Positions 53,117 through 62,836 of a stretch of DNA of 64,000 nucleotides are shown piece by piece (the first letter of the stretch is position 1; the number at the start of each line of letters is the position of its first letter). Below the pieces are notes generated by a model. It was given only the letters and a program-made list of their open reading frames with translations. It was not told the origin of the DNA and made no database searches. The stretch is taken from assembly GCF_014641595.1 (NCBI RefSeq), contig NZ_BMIA01000003.1:930001-994000 (forward strand), given 5' to 3'. The position numbers and the translations under genes were made by a program. The DNA comes from Dyadobacter endophyticus. GTDB taxonomy: Bacteria > Bacteroidota > Bacteroidia > Cytophagales > Spirosomataceae.

Positions 53117-54118
53117 ATGCAATACAGAAGCCTTGGAAAAACAGAAGAAAAATTATCCGCGATCGGATTAGGCTGCATGGGCATGAGCTTTGCCTACGGA
53201 CCCACCGACGACACGGAGAGCATCGCCACATTACACCGCGCCCTCGACCTCGGAATCAATTTCTGGGATACGGCCGACATGTACGCCAATGGCGAAAACG
53301 AGAAATTGATATCCCAGGTCCTCGTACCGAACCGCGACAAGATTTTTATAGCTACCAAATTCGGTTTCCGCTATGGCGAAAGCGCCAACACGCCGCGCAA
53401 CTCTGCTGGCGCGTACTTCGACGGCTCGCCAGCCTGGATGAAAGTCGCTGTCGAAAACAGTCTGAAAAGACTAAAAATCGATACGATCGACCTTTATTAT
53501 GCCCATCGCGTCGATCCCAATGTGCCCGTGGAAGAAATGGTGGGCGCCATGGCAGAACTTGTGAAGGAAGGTAAAGTTCGTTACCTCGGCCTGAGCGAAG
53601 CCTCTGCGGCATCCCTCCGCAAGGCCCACGCCGTGCATCCGATCGCCGCATTACAGAGCGAATACTCGGTGATTACCCGTGATGTGGAAGGAACGATACT
53701 CGATACCGTTCGCGAGCTGGGCATTTCACTTATACCCTACTCCCCACTTGCCAGAGGGCTCGTTACCAACACATTGAACACCGACACGCTGGCAGAGAGC
53801 GACTTTCGCCGTTCACTACCCCGATACCAGGAAAACGTGGCCGACAACAATGCGAAACTGGTAAGCGGCTTTGCCGAAATCGCCGCGGGCAAGCAATGCA
53901 CGCCGGCGCAGCTGGCGCTCGCATGGGTTCTCGCGCAAGGCGACGACATAATCCCGATCCCCGGCACGAAAAAGCGCAAATACCTGGAAGACAATGCAGG
54001 AGCGCTCGAAGTAAGTCTCTCTGCCGAAGACCTGAAAACCATCGACACCCTCATAGCCCGCTATCCCGACACCGGGGCCCGTTACAGCGAGGGTGCTATG
54101 AAAATGGTTAATCATTAA
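53117..54118 (+). CDS. Aldo/keto reductase
   Basis: A 333-residue (alpha/beta)8 NADPH-dependent reductase, AKR13-like. The catalytic tetrad is visible: Asp and Tyr in FWDTADMYANGENE, Lys in IATKFGFR and His in YYAHRVDPN. The NADP-binding region is in PIPGTKKRKYLEDNAGA. It reduces aldehydes or ketones. A TAGTTTTG at 53015-53022 may be its -7 element. It follows an AraC regulator and ends with a hairpin directly after the stop. Confidence 0.93.
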   Translation: MQYRSLGKTEEKLSAIGLGCMGMSFAYGPTDDTESIATLHRALDLGINFWDTADMYANGENEKLISQVLVPNRDKIFIATKFGFRYGESANTPRNSAGAYFDGSPAWMKVAVENSLKRLKIDTIDLYYAHRVDPNVPVEEMVGAMAELVKEGKVRYLGLSEASAASLRKAHAVHPIAALQSEYSVITRDVEGTILDTVRELGISLIPYSPLARGLVTNTLNTDTLAESDFRRSLPRYQENVADNNAKLVSGFAEIAAGKQCTPAQLALAWVLAQGDDIIPIPGTKKRKYLEDNAGALEVSLSAEDLKTIDTLIARYPDTGARYSEGAMKMVNH

Positions 54119-54120
54119 TA

Positions 54121-54144
54121 TTCCCCGGGTCGAAACCCGGAGAA
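54121..54144 (+). terminator. Hairpin after the aldo/keto reductase gene
   Basis: ccgggt (54125-54130) and acccgg (54135-54140) pair around the tetraloop cgaa. The stem extends outward with ttc/gaa after one mismatch. There is no T run. It resembles the hairpin at 41625-41644 in position (right after a stop) and in the following sequence (aaaccggagc compared with gaccggcgagc). Confidence 0.45.
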
Positions 54145-54169
54145 TAAACCGGAGCAATTAGCACCAGAC

Positions 54170-54538
54170 CTAAATGGTTTTTAAGGAAGGATCATAAAAA
54201 GTTCTCCAAAGCGCCACGGCTTCTTCGACCGTTTCGGGCGGGGAAGCCAGGTAGCTTTTAATTTTAGTCAGGTTTTCGGAGTGAACGTCTTTGGCTGAGT
54301 ATTTGATCAGGTTCACCAGTAGCTTATCAATCTCGGCGGTATCATCACGCCAGGTTTTGCTGTACTTCGCAAACCATTCTTCATTCAGGAAAACCACGCC
54401 CGAATACCGGTACACATCCGAAAACCCGAATGCATCGATCACGATCGGCTCGGTGGGCCATTCTGCATTCAATTCTTTGTCGCTATACCTTTCGCGACCA
54501 TCGCCGAGGAGCGCGATAAATCTGTATGTTTTTACCAT
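54170..54538 (-). CDS. Hypothetical protein
   Basis: A 122-residue acidic soluble protein without signal peptide or membrane helix. It starts with strands (YRFIALLGDGRERY, EPIVIDAFGFSDVYRYSGVVFL) and ends with helices (DKLLVNLIKYSAKDVHSENLTKIKSYL). I recognise no family. It is divergent from the next hypothetical gene and convergent with the aldo/keto reductase. Confidence 0.6.
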   Translation of the reverse strand: MVKTYRFIALLGDGRERYSDKELNAEWPTEPIVIDAFGFSDVYRYSGVVFLNEEWFAKYSKTWRDDTAEIDKLLVNLIKYSAKDVHSENLTKIKSYLASPPETVEEAVALWRTFYDPSLKTI

Positions 54539-54690
54539 GGTGACTATTATTTGCGCTCAATATATCCCGCCAGATTTACTGCAACAAATGATTTTACAAA
54601 AAATGTCATATCCAATTCACACCTCTCCGGGGATGATTGTGACAATGGGAATGTTAGCTAATTTTACGCCCACACAAGGAATAATCATTC

Positions 54691-55194
54691 ATGATCCGAA
54701 TCTCCCAACTCCCGCTAATCCAGAATCCTGGCCAGTTTTATTCAACTGAGCATATCCTGCTCGTCGATGTGCTGCTGGTAGGCGACGCGCCGCGACAAAT
54801 GCGGGAATATATCAAAAACACCCACGGAGGGTTTATTTACGACAAAAAGACCTATATCCCCATCACGCTCACAGGCACCCCCGAAAGTCTCCTCGCCAAC
54901 TCGGGCAAGCCGATCGTTTTCAAGTTCGACCGTGGCTTTGAAAACCATTACCATTTTGATGGCAATCTGAACGCATTGATCTGGCACAAAAAGCTGTACA
55001 ACATTTCCGCGCTCGTCGGCCAACCCTCGGTGCAGTTCGAGCGGGAAGAGGACTTCATCATCGAGCGCTACCTGGCCGGCTACCGGGAATACATTAAGCC
55101 GGAAACGGAAGAGAAACTGCTGTCCCTTCCCGCGCAAAGCCCGGCTATCGGATTGAAGGCGATGAAAGGCTTGAAGCCTGTAAGGAAGGATTAG
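54691..55194 (+). CDS. Hypothetical protein
   Basis: A 167-residue soluble protein with mixed alpha/beta character. Conserved-looking blocks are FKFDRGFENHYHFDGNLNALIWHKKLYN and a basic C-terminus. It has no signal peptide and no recognisable domain. Its base composition resembles that of its neighbours, so nothing suggests recent transfer. Function unknown. Confidence 0.6.
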   Translation: MIRISQLPLIQNPGQFYSTEHILLVDVLLVGDAPRQMREYIKNTHGGFIYDKKTYIPITLTGTPESLLANSGKPIVFKFDRGFENHYHFDGNLNALIWHKKLYNISALVGQPSVQFEREEDFIIERYLAGYREYIKPETEEKLLSLPAQSPAIGLKAMKGLKPVRKD

Positions 55195-55310
55195 GTGAGG
55201 CTTCGGGCCGGCTATGCCTCAAATCCAAGATCTTCAACACATCACACCCCACACGAACGCGCGCCTGCGCCGGTCGCCCGGGCCGCGATGGTTTCGCGGG
55301 ATGCCATGGG

Positions 55311-56063
55311 TTACAGTACCTTTTTCTTGATTGCTTTTCCCCAGTACTCGCCCAGTACCGTTACCCCTTCCACATTGGGGTGCAGATAAAACACGCCCTG
55401 CTGCCCGTTTTCCGGCTTGAAGAGTTTGAGATAATGCTTTTTGAAGTATTTAAAAGCTTTGGTATCGCCTTTAAAAACCCGACCGGGTTCGGTGGTTTTG
55501 TATTCGCCGATCAGCGCGTCTAGCTCCGGAATGTAAGTTTGAAGCCGCTCCAAACCCTCCGCCAGGTATTTCGAACGATTGTAAGTATTGGTGCTGTACC
55601 AAATAGGGTGATGAATGATTACTTTGCTGCCCGGATACCGTTTCAGCAACTCTGAAACGATCGTTTGTACATTGGCTTTGTAATTTTCCTTCGAAACCGG
55701 TGATCCGTTCGGCCCTTCTATCGCGCTGTCATTTGTCCCTAATTTCATCGAAAATAACAGCTGGTGGTCTTTTTTAAGATACAAACTGTCGGCTGCTGCG
55801 GTAGCAAGCGTAAAATATTTGCCGGTTCCCGGAAGCCAGTCGACCGTTGTAGAGCCACTCCGGCCAACGTTGGCATACAAAACGTCATCGACGCCTTTTT
55901 GTTCTTTCAAATAGTTGACCGCGTGCGTCGGTGGCGGCACGCCGTTATCTCCTCCCTTGCCTTGCGTGATGCTGTTACCTATAAAAACAATGCTCAGTTT
56001 GGTCTGAGAAAAAACGTTTAAAGAAATCAGCAGGAATACGGCAACAAGTGTTTTGAGCTTCAT
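55311..56063 (-). CDS. Secreted SGNH/GDSL-type hydrolase
   Basis: An exported esterase-fold protein of 250 residues. From the ATG at 56063 the signal peptide reads MKLKTLVAVFLLISLNVFSQ, which makes a longer start at 56153 unlikely. The four SGNH blocks are present: IGNSITQG (Ser), GRSGSTT (Gly), LGTNDS (Asn) and YLHPNVEG (His). It probably removes acyl groups from a glycan. Monocistronic, with an own promoter not visible. Confidence 0.85.
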   Translation of the reverse strand: MKLKTLVAVFLLISLNVFSQTKLSIVFIGNSITQGKGGDNGVPPPTHAVNYLKEQKGVDDVLYANVGRSGSTTVDWLPGTGKYFTLATAAADSLYLKKDHQLLFSMKLGTNDSAIEGPNGSPVSKENYKANVQTIVSELLKRYPGSKVIIHHPIWYSTNTYNRSKYLAEGLERLQTYIPELDALIGEYKTTEPGRVFKGDTKAFKYFKKHYLKLFKPENGQQGVFYLHPNVEGVTVLGEYWGKAIKKKVL

Positions 56064-56203
56064 CGGATATGGCGGGATTGGAGCGATTAAATATTCAGAT
56101 AATGTCTTAGAAAAGACGTGCGCTCCAAATACTACCGGAAAAGGGGAGATCATTTTTACCTGATCTTGACTTTAAGCGCCGGTATCACATCGCAATTTTT
56201 GCT

Positions 56204-56728
56204 TCAAATATTCCCTAATGCGAGATCGATATGTGCCAAATGGTGCTTCACATGCCAGACCGACATCGCCAAAGCCTGTTTTTGGTCAAACCAGAGCTTG
56301 CGCGTCGGATGGTAATACTTTCTGGCGAACTGCTCCTCTGTGAGTGTACCCGCGAGGTAGGCGTAACGTGCATGCGTGCCCTCGAAAATCCCAAGCGAGG
56401 CTTCGACAGGCACATTCAGAGCATCGGGCGTAACGGCCCACGCATTCATGTCGATGAGCGTAACCTCGTCGTAATCAGGCTCGGTGATGGCCTTTTTCAT
56501 GCGCAGGTAATGCACAAATTGCAGATCGGCGACGTGATGGATGAGCTGGCGGATATTCCAGCTTCCCTCCCGGTAAGTTTTTAGCAAATCCTCCTCCGAA
56601 AGGTTAGCCACCCGTTTACGGTATTCGGCAGGAATTTCAGCGATAATGCGGATGAACTCGCGGATTTCGTCGTCGGAATATGCGTCTTTCAGCGCAATAG
56701 GCCCGATGGGATAGCGGCGGTCGGTCAT
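56204..56728 (-). CDS. YfiT/DinB-family metal-dependent transferase (bacillithiol transferase-like)
   Basis: A four-helix DinB-fold protein of 174 residues with metal-ligand histidines in IRQLIHHVADLQFVHYLRMKKA and WHVKHHLAHIDL. It belongs to the YfiT branch, named for bacillithiol S-transferase activity. The N-terminus RRYPIGPIALKDAYSDDEIREFI is the YfiT signature. Its start overlaps the stop of the YfhO gene by 4 bases (ATGA), so the two are translationally coupled. Confidence 0.87.
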   Translation of the reverse strand: MTDRRYPIGPIALKDAYSDDEIREFIRIIAEIPAEYRKRVANLSEEDLLKTYREGSWNIRQLIHHVADLQFVHYLRMKKAITEPDYDEVTLIDMNAWAVTPDALNVPVEASLGIFEGTHARYAYLAGTLTEEQFARKYYHPTRKLWFDQKQALAMSVWHVKHHLAHIDLALGNI

Positions 56729-59214
56729 ACGTTTTTCTTTCCTTTCGATTCAACAAATATCGCTCCGGCTATCAGTCCGACCAGCAGCAATGAGCTTACA
56801 AGGTCGATCATCTTGCCCGCGCTAACCGAAACCGGTTCAAATCGGAACTTGATCGTATGCTTGCCCGCGGGTATGCGTAATGCGCGCAGCACGTAATTGG
56901 CACGCAGCAGATCGGCCGGTTTATCGTCGATCGTCACCTTCCATTCGTCGCGCACATTGTAGTATATTTCCGAGAACACCGCCAACCCTTCCGAACCGGA
57001 ATTAGATTCATAGATCAGTTCGTCCGGCTTGTAGGAGATCAGGCTTATTTTGGCCGTCGAATCGGTGCCGGCTTTAAGTCCTTCCAGTTTGGCCGCGAAA
57101 TGCTGGTCGATCACTGCTTCCGTGCGCAGATTTACCGTACGCAGCGCCGCCATTTCAGCGTCTGCATTGGGAACAACTTTATAGGATTTCACAAACCATG
57201 CATGGCCGTAAGCCTGCGGATTTGGCTGCGCTACTCTGTTACCCTGCTCATCGGGTGTAATGAAATACTTCGCATTCAGCATGTTCAGGACTTCCATATT
57301 CGGCTTCTCAGTAAAAAACTGATTTTCAAAAAGCTCCTGATAGCGGCGCATTTTGGCGGCGTGGTATCCGCCCAATGATTTATGAAAATAGGATGCCTGT
57401 GCGCTATTGAACGGACCGCCCTGCGAAGCGACGTCATATACCTTGTAATCCGGATCGGTATCGCGCAGGATCTGCTCGTCGGCCGGTGAAGGCGTGGTAA
57501 CGCCCTGGGCGACATAAGCGCTCACGAAATCTTCGTTATTGAGATATCTTTTATCAATCCCAAACAAATCAAAAATAACGAGCAAGAGCAGCACGCTATA
57601 AAACACCACCGATTTCAGCTTGTTCTGTGCGAAGAACCACACCAATCCGGCGGCCAATGCGATAAATATCAACCCGCGGATCGCATCCCCCTTCATGAGG
57701 CCTTCGCGGTCCTGCACAACAGAGTTTACTATTTGCTGACCAAACGCCTGATCCTGGGCCATTTGCGAAAACTGCTGCCCAAGCTGAGGATCATTAACTC
57801 CCTTAAATCCAAGAAAAACACCTGGCAAGAGTGCCATAATCAGCATAAGTCCAGCCGTAATGGCCGTCGAAATCAGGAACGGCTTCTGCAACTCATTGGC
57901 CGTAATCGTCTTCTGAGCGATCGCAGCCAGCGCCAAAACACCCACCAGCACCATCAGCAGCTGTGCCAGTGAAATCACCATCGTCATTGCCCTGAATTTG
58001 TTGAACATCGGGAAATAGTCGAAAAACAGGTAGTTGATCGCGGCAAAACTGCTTCCTAACGCCCATATAACGTACAGCACAATTACCCCGGCTGCCCAGT
58101 ATTTCAGCGGACTTTTGACAATAAACAATCCGAGCACGAAGAGGAAGAACACGATAGCCCCGATATAATTGGGGCCGCCCATGATCGGCTGATCGCCCCA
58201 GTAGAGCGGTAGTTGCTGCACTATGTTCTGAGCCGTAGCAGCGTCGACGCCACGGCCTGTCAGTGTTTTATAGGTCTCCGACGTATTTGAAAGCGGGCCG
58301 TACGAGGCACCTCCATAAGCGTTGGGGATCACTAGCGTGAGCAGTTCACCAACGCCGTAGCTATAAGTAAATGCGTATTCTTTATCCAGTCCGTCGCCTT
58401 TTTTAGGGTCGGCCTTCTTCGCGCTCGGGGAGAGTTCCGATTTGCCACGGATCGTTTCCCTGGTGTAATCATAGGCGTTCCAAAGCCGCGTGGTATGCGT
58501 TCCCACGGCCACTACCGCCGCCAAAGCAAGCCCTCCAAGCACCATTACCAGGTTCTTTGTAAGGCCTTTTTTAATCATCGCCACACTTTCCATCATCACC
58601 AGAATTACAATGCCGATTCCCAGATAATAGGTAATCTGCACGTGGTTGGCGTACAATTCGAGCGAGAGGAATAATGCGGTAACCGCAGCTCCTGCCAGCC
58701 AGTTACGGCGGAAAGCAAGGATTACGCCCGCGAGCACGCCAGGTGCGTACATGATCGCGATCACCTGCGAAATGTGCCCGGCTTCCAGATTTATGGCGTT
58801 GAAGCATGAAAATGAAAATGCCACCGCGCCTATCGCAGCCAGCCATCCGCCGGCCCCGAGTACCAGGAACAGCACATAGGCACTCACCATCCCGATGAGG
58901 AAATAGTTGGCCGGAGCGGGGAGCAGCTTGTTCACGCCCTGCCCAATTTTCGTTGGTATGCTGGTTGGATAATCCGCCGCGACCAGGTACGAAGGCATCC
59001 CGCCGAACATGCTGTTGGTCCACCACGACCATTCTCCGGTTTTCTTGTTGTAATCTAAAACCTCCCGGGCAGCTCCCTTTGCCTGGATCTCATCAGTAGC
59101 ACTGAGTTTCTTGCCTTGCAGCACCGGTGAAACGTAAGCAACGGACAAAATCATAAAGCCGATGACAGCCACCAGATGAGGCCAGAGACGTTGCCAGGAG
59201 AACAGATTTTTCAT
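56725..59214 (-). CDS. YfhO-family membrane protein
   Basis: An 829-residue protein with about 13 membrane helices and two exterior regions. The first loop holds WSWWTNSMFGGMPSYLVA, and the C-terminal ~180 residues form a soluble beta-rich domain (LISYKPDELIYESNSG, KVTIDDKPADLLRANYVLRALRIPAGKHTIKFRFEP). YfhO family proteins are GT-C-like and are linked to glycosylation of cell-wall polymers such as lipoteichoic acid in Bacillus; here an exported glycan is the likely target. It is the first gene of a coupled pair with yfiT-like. Confidence 0.87.
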   Translation of the reverse strand: MKNLFSWQRLWPHLVAVIGFMILSVAYVSPVLQGKKLSATDEIQAKGAAREVLDYNKKTGEWSWWTNSMFGGMPSYLVAADYPTSIPTKIGQGVNKLLPAPANYFLIGMVSAYVLFLVLGAGGWLAAIGAVAFSFSCFNAINLEAGHISQVIAIMYAPGVLAGVILAFRRNWLAGAAVTALFLSLELYANHVQITYYLGIGIVILVMMESVAMIKKGLTKNLVMVLGGLALAAVVAVGTHTTRLWNAYDYTRETIRGKSELSPSAKKADPKKGDGLDKEYAFTYSYGVGELLTLVIPNAYGGASYGPLSNTSETYKTLTGRGVDAATAQNIVQQLPLYWGDQPIMGGPNYIGAIVFFLFVLGLFIVKSPLKYWAAGVIVLYVIWALGSSFAAINYLFFDYFPMFNKFRAMTMVISLAQLLMVLVGVLALAAIAQKTITANELQKPFLISTAITAGLMLIMALLPGVFLGFKGVNDPQLGQQFSQMAQDQAFGQQIVNSVVQDREGLMKGDAIRGLIFIALAAGLVWFFAQNKLKSVVFYSVLLLLVIFDLFGIDKRYLNNEDFVSAYVAQGVTTPSPADEQILRDTDPDYKVYDVASQGGPFNSAQASYFHKSLGGYHAAKMRRYQELFENQFFTEKPNMEVLNMLNAKYFITPDEQGNRVAQPNPQAYGHAWFVKSYKVVPNADAEMAALRTVNLRTEAVIDQHFAAKLEGLKAGTDSTAKISLISYKPDELIYESNSGSEGLAVFSEIYYNVRDEWKVTIDDKPADLLRANYVLRALRIPAGKHTIKFRFEPVSVSAGKMIDLVSSLLLVGLIAGAIFVESKGKKNV

Positions 59215-59535
59215 TTTGGTAATATTAAGCTACGGATTGATTTCGAATGACAGCGGTACCGTTCACGGTCCGCCCTAAATATGACTTTTCAAACAGTAAT
59301 AGTAGCAACGAACGCCGGCAAGGGGATATTAAATTTCCATTAACCGGCGCAAATATATGAGTATTGGTATATGTTTGAGATGCTAAAAATGATTCTTGTT
59401 CCCGCATTTTTTTAACATAATTAAGAATCAAGGCATCTATTTTAAGAAAATACCGGATAAATTTGCGGAAATTGTGCCTTAAAGGTTCAATTGGAGCTGT
59501 ACATAGAAAGATTAGAAGTAACCCGAAATTATTAA
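59215..59535. other. Intergenic region between divergent yfhO-like and pfkA genes
   Basis: A 321-base AT-rich gap. It carries a recognisable -7 element for pfkA at 59458-59465. I see no -7 for the minus-strand gene, no repeat, no hairpin of note and no small gene. Confidence 0.5.
59458..59465 (+). promoter_or_regulatory. -7 element of pfkA
   Basis: TAAATTTG is a full match to TAnnTTTG. The start site would be near 59472, leaving a 60-base leader. The -33 region is T-rich but has no clear TTG. Confidence 0.45.
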
Positions 59536-60510
59536 ATGAAACGAATTGGAGTTTTTACCTCAGGAGGAGATGCCCCTGGTATGAACGCCTGCATACGGGC
59601 GGTAGTACGTGGAGCATGCTACCATGGTATTGAAGTATTTGGAATCAGAAGAGGATATAGCGGAATGATCGCCGGTGATGTCTACAAGATGGAGTCTCAC
59701 TCGGTCAGCAATATAGTACAAAGAGGAGGTACAATCCTCAAATCGGCAAGAAGCAAGGAATTTATGACCCCCGAAGGCCGCAAGAAGGCTTATGACAACT
59801 TGCAGGCACTCGAAATCGAAGGACTGATCGCCATTGGCGGTAACGGTACGTTTACCGGCGCGATGATCTTCGGCAACGAATACGGTATCCCGACGGTGGG
59901 CGCTCCCGGAACAATCGATAACGACTTGTACGGAACTGATTACACCATTGGGTTCGATACTGCCGTAAACACTGCATTGGACGCCATCGACCGCATCCGT
60001 GACACCGCAAGTTCGCACGACCGTATCTTCTTCATCGAGGTAATGGGCCGCGACTCCGGCTATATCGCGATCCAGTCGGGTATTGCAGGCGGTGCGGAGC
60101 TCGTAATGGTTCCGGAAGTACTGACCCCGATTTCACAGGTGGTGGAAACCCTGAAACAAGGTTGGAGCCGCTCAAAATCATCTTCTATCATCATCGTAGC
60201 AGAAGGCGACGAAGAAGGAAGCGCTCAGGAAGTTGCCGACAAAATCAAGGTTCAGGTGGACGAAAACGCGGATATCCGTGTAACGACGCTCGGCCATACC
60301 CAACGCGGAGGAACACCGTCTGCATACGACCGTATCCTGGCCAGCCGCCTCGGATTGGGCGCATTGGAAGGGCTCATCGCAGGACAAAAGAATGTAATGG
60401 CCGGTATCATCAACAATGAGCTGGTTTATACTCCTTTCGAAGACACTATCAGACTTCCGAAGCCGATCAACGAAGATTTGTTGAGAATGGTGAAGATCCT
60501 GAGTGTGTAA
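59536..60510 (+). CDS. pfkA: 6-phosphofructokinase PfkA
   Basis: Group I phosphofructokinase, the committed step of glycolysis, 324 residues. The catalytic block PGTIDNDLYGTDYTIGFDTA carries the Asp of TIDND that acts as base. The N-terminal nucleotide loop is GVFTSGGDAPGMNA. In the ATP loop, GGNGT (101-105) replaces GGDGS of E. coli, so the Mg-interacting Asp103 is Asn; Gly104, which marks ATP rather than PPi use, is kept. It has its own promoter and ends 11 bases before a convergent gene. Confidence 0.96.
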   Translation: MKRIGVFTSGGDAPGMNACIRAVVRGACYHGIEVFGIRRGYSGMIAGDVYKMESHSVSNIVQRGGTILKSARSKEFMTPEGRKKAYDNLQALEIEGLIAIGGNGTFTGAMIFGNEYGIPTVGAPGTIDNDLYGTDYTIGFDTAVNTALDAIDRIRDTASSHDRIFFIEVMGRDSGYIAIQSGIAGGAELVMVPEVLTPISQVVETLKQGWSRSKSSSIIIVAEGDEEGSAQEVADKIKVQVDENADIRVTTLGHTQRGGTPSAYDRILASRLGLGALEGLIAGQKNVMAGIINNELVYTPFEDTIRLPKPINEDLLRMVKILSV

Positions 60511-60521
60511 CACAGGAATGC

Positions 60522-61292
60522 TTAGCAGTAGCCTACTGCTTTGTAGACGAGGTAACCTACGATTTCATGCCACAGCGTGCTAAAGTGGGCGAAAGCCTCG
60601 GGGTCCGGCACCAGTTTCTGAGTGGCAAACCGGTTATATCCCCCACGAAAGTCGGCCGGGAAGGGGTCTGTTTTGATTCCGATTTTTTCGAAGCACCCGG
60701 TCGACCGGCGCATGTGAAATGCAGAGGTTATCAGCAGGTATTTTTTCGAGGGGAACATTTTATTCAGGATACGGCCTGAATACACGGCGTTTTCGCGGGT
60801 ATTTCGAGCTTTTTCCTCAAACAGGATATCCTTGGCCGGAACGCCCCAGCTTACCAGCAGCAACGCAGCCTGCCGCGTTTCACCCTGCTTCATATCCATC
60901 AGTCTCCCCACGCTTGTTCCTGTAATCAGTATTTTCCTGATCTTACCGTGCTTATAGAGCAGGTAGGTTTGCAGAACCCGATCACCATTGCCCCCCATTG
61001 CCGGATGGTCCTGTCTCGGCGTAGTATGAGTGATCAGCCCACCTGAAAGCAGAATCCCGACATCATACGTTTTCTTCACTTCGCCCAGGTTAACGAACTT
61101 GTACTCCCATGCGTTGACAAACTTCGTAACCAGATACGAATTCGACGCCAGCAATAGCGAAACGATCGTTAATCCCACCGCTTGTCGCCGTCGCCGGTCG
61201 CTTTTGACGAGAAAAGCATAGATCAGTATGAAAAGCACAATGCTCAGCGGCATTATGAGGAAGTCAATCGCTTTGGAGAGAAAAAAAAACAT
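60522..61292 (-). CDS. YdcF/ElyC/SanA-family membrane protein
   Basis: A DUF218 protein of 256 residues with two N-terminal membrane helices and a Rossmann-like domain. The family core is DVGILLSGGLI, ILITGTSVGRL and LLITSAFHMRRSTGCFEKIG. ElyC and SanA of E. coli affect envelope integrity and vancomycin resistance. Here it is likely an envelope-biogenesis factor. It converges with pfkA. Confidence 0.87.
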   Translation of the reverse strand: MFFFLSKAIDFLIMPLSIVLFILIYAFLVKSDRRRRQAVGLTIVSLLLASNSYLVTKFVNAWEYKFVNLGEVKKTYDVGILLSGGLITHTTPRQDHPAMGGNGDRVLQTYLLYKHGKIRKILITGTSVGRLMDMKQGETRQAALLLVSWGVPAKDILFEEKARNTRENAVYSGRILNKMFPSKKYLLITSAFHMRRSTGCFEKIGIKTDPFPADFRGGYNRFATQKLVPDPEAFAHFSTLWHEIVGYLVYKAVGYC

Positions 61293-61397
61293 TTGAATAA
61301 GAACCCTGTTGATGTTTACGTTTTGAAGTTAATTTTACAGACTTCAAAATTCGAAATAATCCAATAAACAGCTTTAAAGCAAACTTTCCACAGCCTG

Positions 61398-62804
61398 ATG
61401 AGAGATTATACCCGCACTTACCTATTGTTGTTACTGACCATCTTCGGCCTGTTCTCCACCGCTTACTCCCAGGGCTACCGCATCGAAGCTACCATCAAGG
61501 GAATGCGGGATTCCTCGTTCGTCATCGGGCATTATAATCGCAATGCTTCGCAGTTTGTGCCCAAAGACACTGCCAAGGCCGATACCAACGGGAAAGTTGT
61601 ATTCGAAGGCAAGACAGCCCTTCCCGGCGGCCTTTACGTCATTCTCTTCCCGGGCAACCAGAAGATGATCGAACTCATTTATTCCGGCAAGGAAACCAAT
61701 TTTTCGCTGGAAGCCGATACGGCCGACGTAAATACCTCTTTAAAAATAACCGGCTCCAAAGAAAACGAGCTTTTCTATGATTATCGAAAAGAATTAGCCA
61801 AAGGCAGCAAAGAAATTGAGGCATTAGGCAAACAGCCGACACCGGAAAGCCAGGCGCGTATCCGGGCGATTCAGGACGGTTTTGGTACCTATCGCAAGAA
61901 ATTGATGGCTGAAAACGCCGGAAGTTTCACCGCCCAGTTACTGAAAATGTCGGCCGATCCCGAAATCCCCGCTGCGCCGAAATTAGCCAACGGCAAAACC
62001 GACTCGATGTGGGTTTTCAATTATTACAAGGCGCATTACTGGGACGCGTTCGATTTTTCGGACCCGCGCGTTATGAACACACCCTTCCTTGAACCAAAAA
62101 TGGAGCGGTATTTCAAAAATCTGGTCGTCCAAACGCCCGATTCGATCATTAAAGACGCGGATATGATCGTTAAGAAAGTCTCGGTCAACAAAGACGTGAA
62201 GGCCTGGACGGTGTTTTACATTACCAACCAGTATGAAAACCCCAAAACGGTAGGTACCGAGGCCGTTTGGGTGTACATGGCCAACAAATATTACCTCTCC
62301 GGCGAAATGGGTGTTTCGGAGGATGTTAAAAAACGCATCGCCGAAAAAGTGGCGACCATGAAGGACCTGCTGGTGAATAAAACCTTCCCCGCATTGGCCC
62401 TTACCGACCTTGCCGGCAAGAAGGTGAGCGTACAAGCCATCGATGCCAATTACACCGTGCTGTTTTTCTTCGCTCCCAGCTGCGGGCATTGCAAGGAAGC
62501 TTCGCCGGTTTTGAAAGCGTTTTACGAAAAGAACAAGGCCAACGGCATCAAGGTAATGGCCATTTCAACCGAGCACAATATGGAAGAATGGAAGTCGTTC
62601 GTGAAAACCTATCATCTTGATGGCCTGATCAACGGTTACGATGCGTTAAACCAGATCGATTTCAACCGGAAGTTCGACGTTGTAACGACGCCTACGATCT
62701 ACATTCTGGATAAAAACAAAAAGATCATCGCACGCAAAATGCCCGTGGAGCAGATCGAGGACTTTTTGAATTACTACCAAAACAAAATGGCCAGAAAACT
62801 CTGA
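61398..62804 (+). CDS. TlpA-like thioredoxin with DUF4369/DUF5106-type N-domains
   Basis: An exported thiol-disulfide protein of 468 residues. After a signal peptide ending near TAYSQ, a DUF4369-like beta domain (about 25-125) is followed by a helical DUF5106-type middle. The C-terminal thioredoxin fold has the active site CGHC (Cys362, Cys365) in FFAPSCGHCKEASP and the cis-proline in TTPTIYIL. This layout is typical of Bacteroidota TlpA/ResA-like proteins that reduce or form disulfides in the periplasm, for instance in cytochrome c maturation. Confidence 0.9.
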   Translation: MRDYTRTYLLLLLTIFGLFSTAYSQGYRIEATIKGMRDSSFVIGHYNRNASQFVPKDTAKADTNGKVVFEGKTALPGGLYVILFPGNQKMIELIYSGKETNFSLEADTADVNTSLKITGSKENELFYDYRKELAKGSKEIEALGKQPTPESQARIRAIQDGFGTYRKKLMAENAGSFTAQLLKMSADPEIPAAPKLANGKTDSMWVFNYYKAHYWDAFDFSDPRVMNTPFLEPKMERYFKNLVVQTPDSIIKDADMIVKKVSVNKDVKAWTVFYITNQYENPKTVGTEAVWVYMANKYYLSGEMGVSEDVKKRIAEKVATMKDLLVNKTFPALALTDLAGKKVSVQAIDANYTVLFFFAPSCGHCKEASPVLKAFYEKNKANGIKVMAISTEHNMEEWKSFVKTYHLDGLINGYDALNQIDFNRKFDVVTTPTIYILDKNKKIIARKMPVEQIEDFLNYYQNKMARKL

Positions 62805-62836
62805 CCATTTCGCTATAATCCTATTTAAACTCGCTC

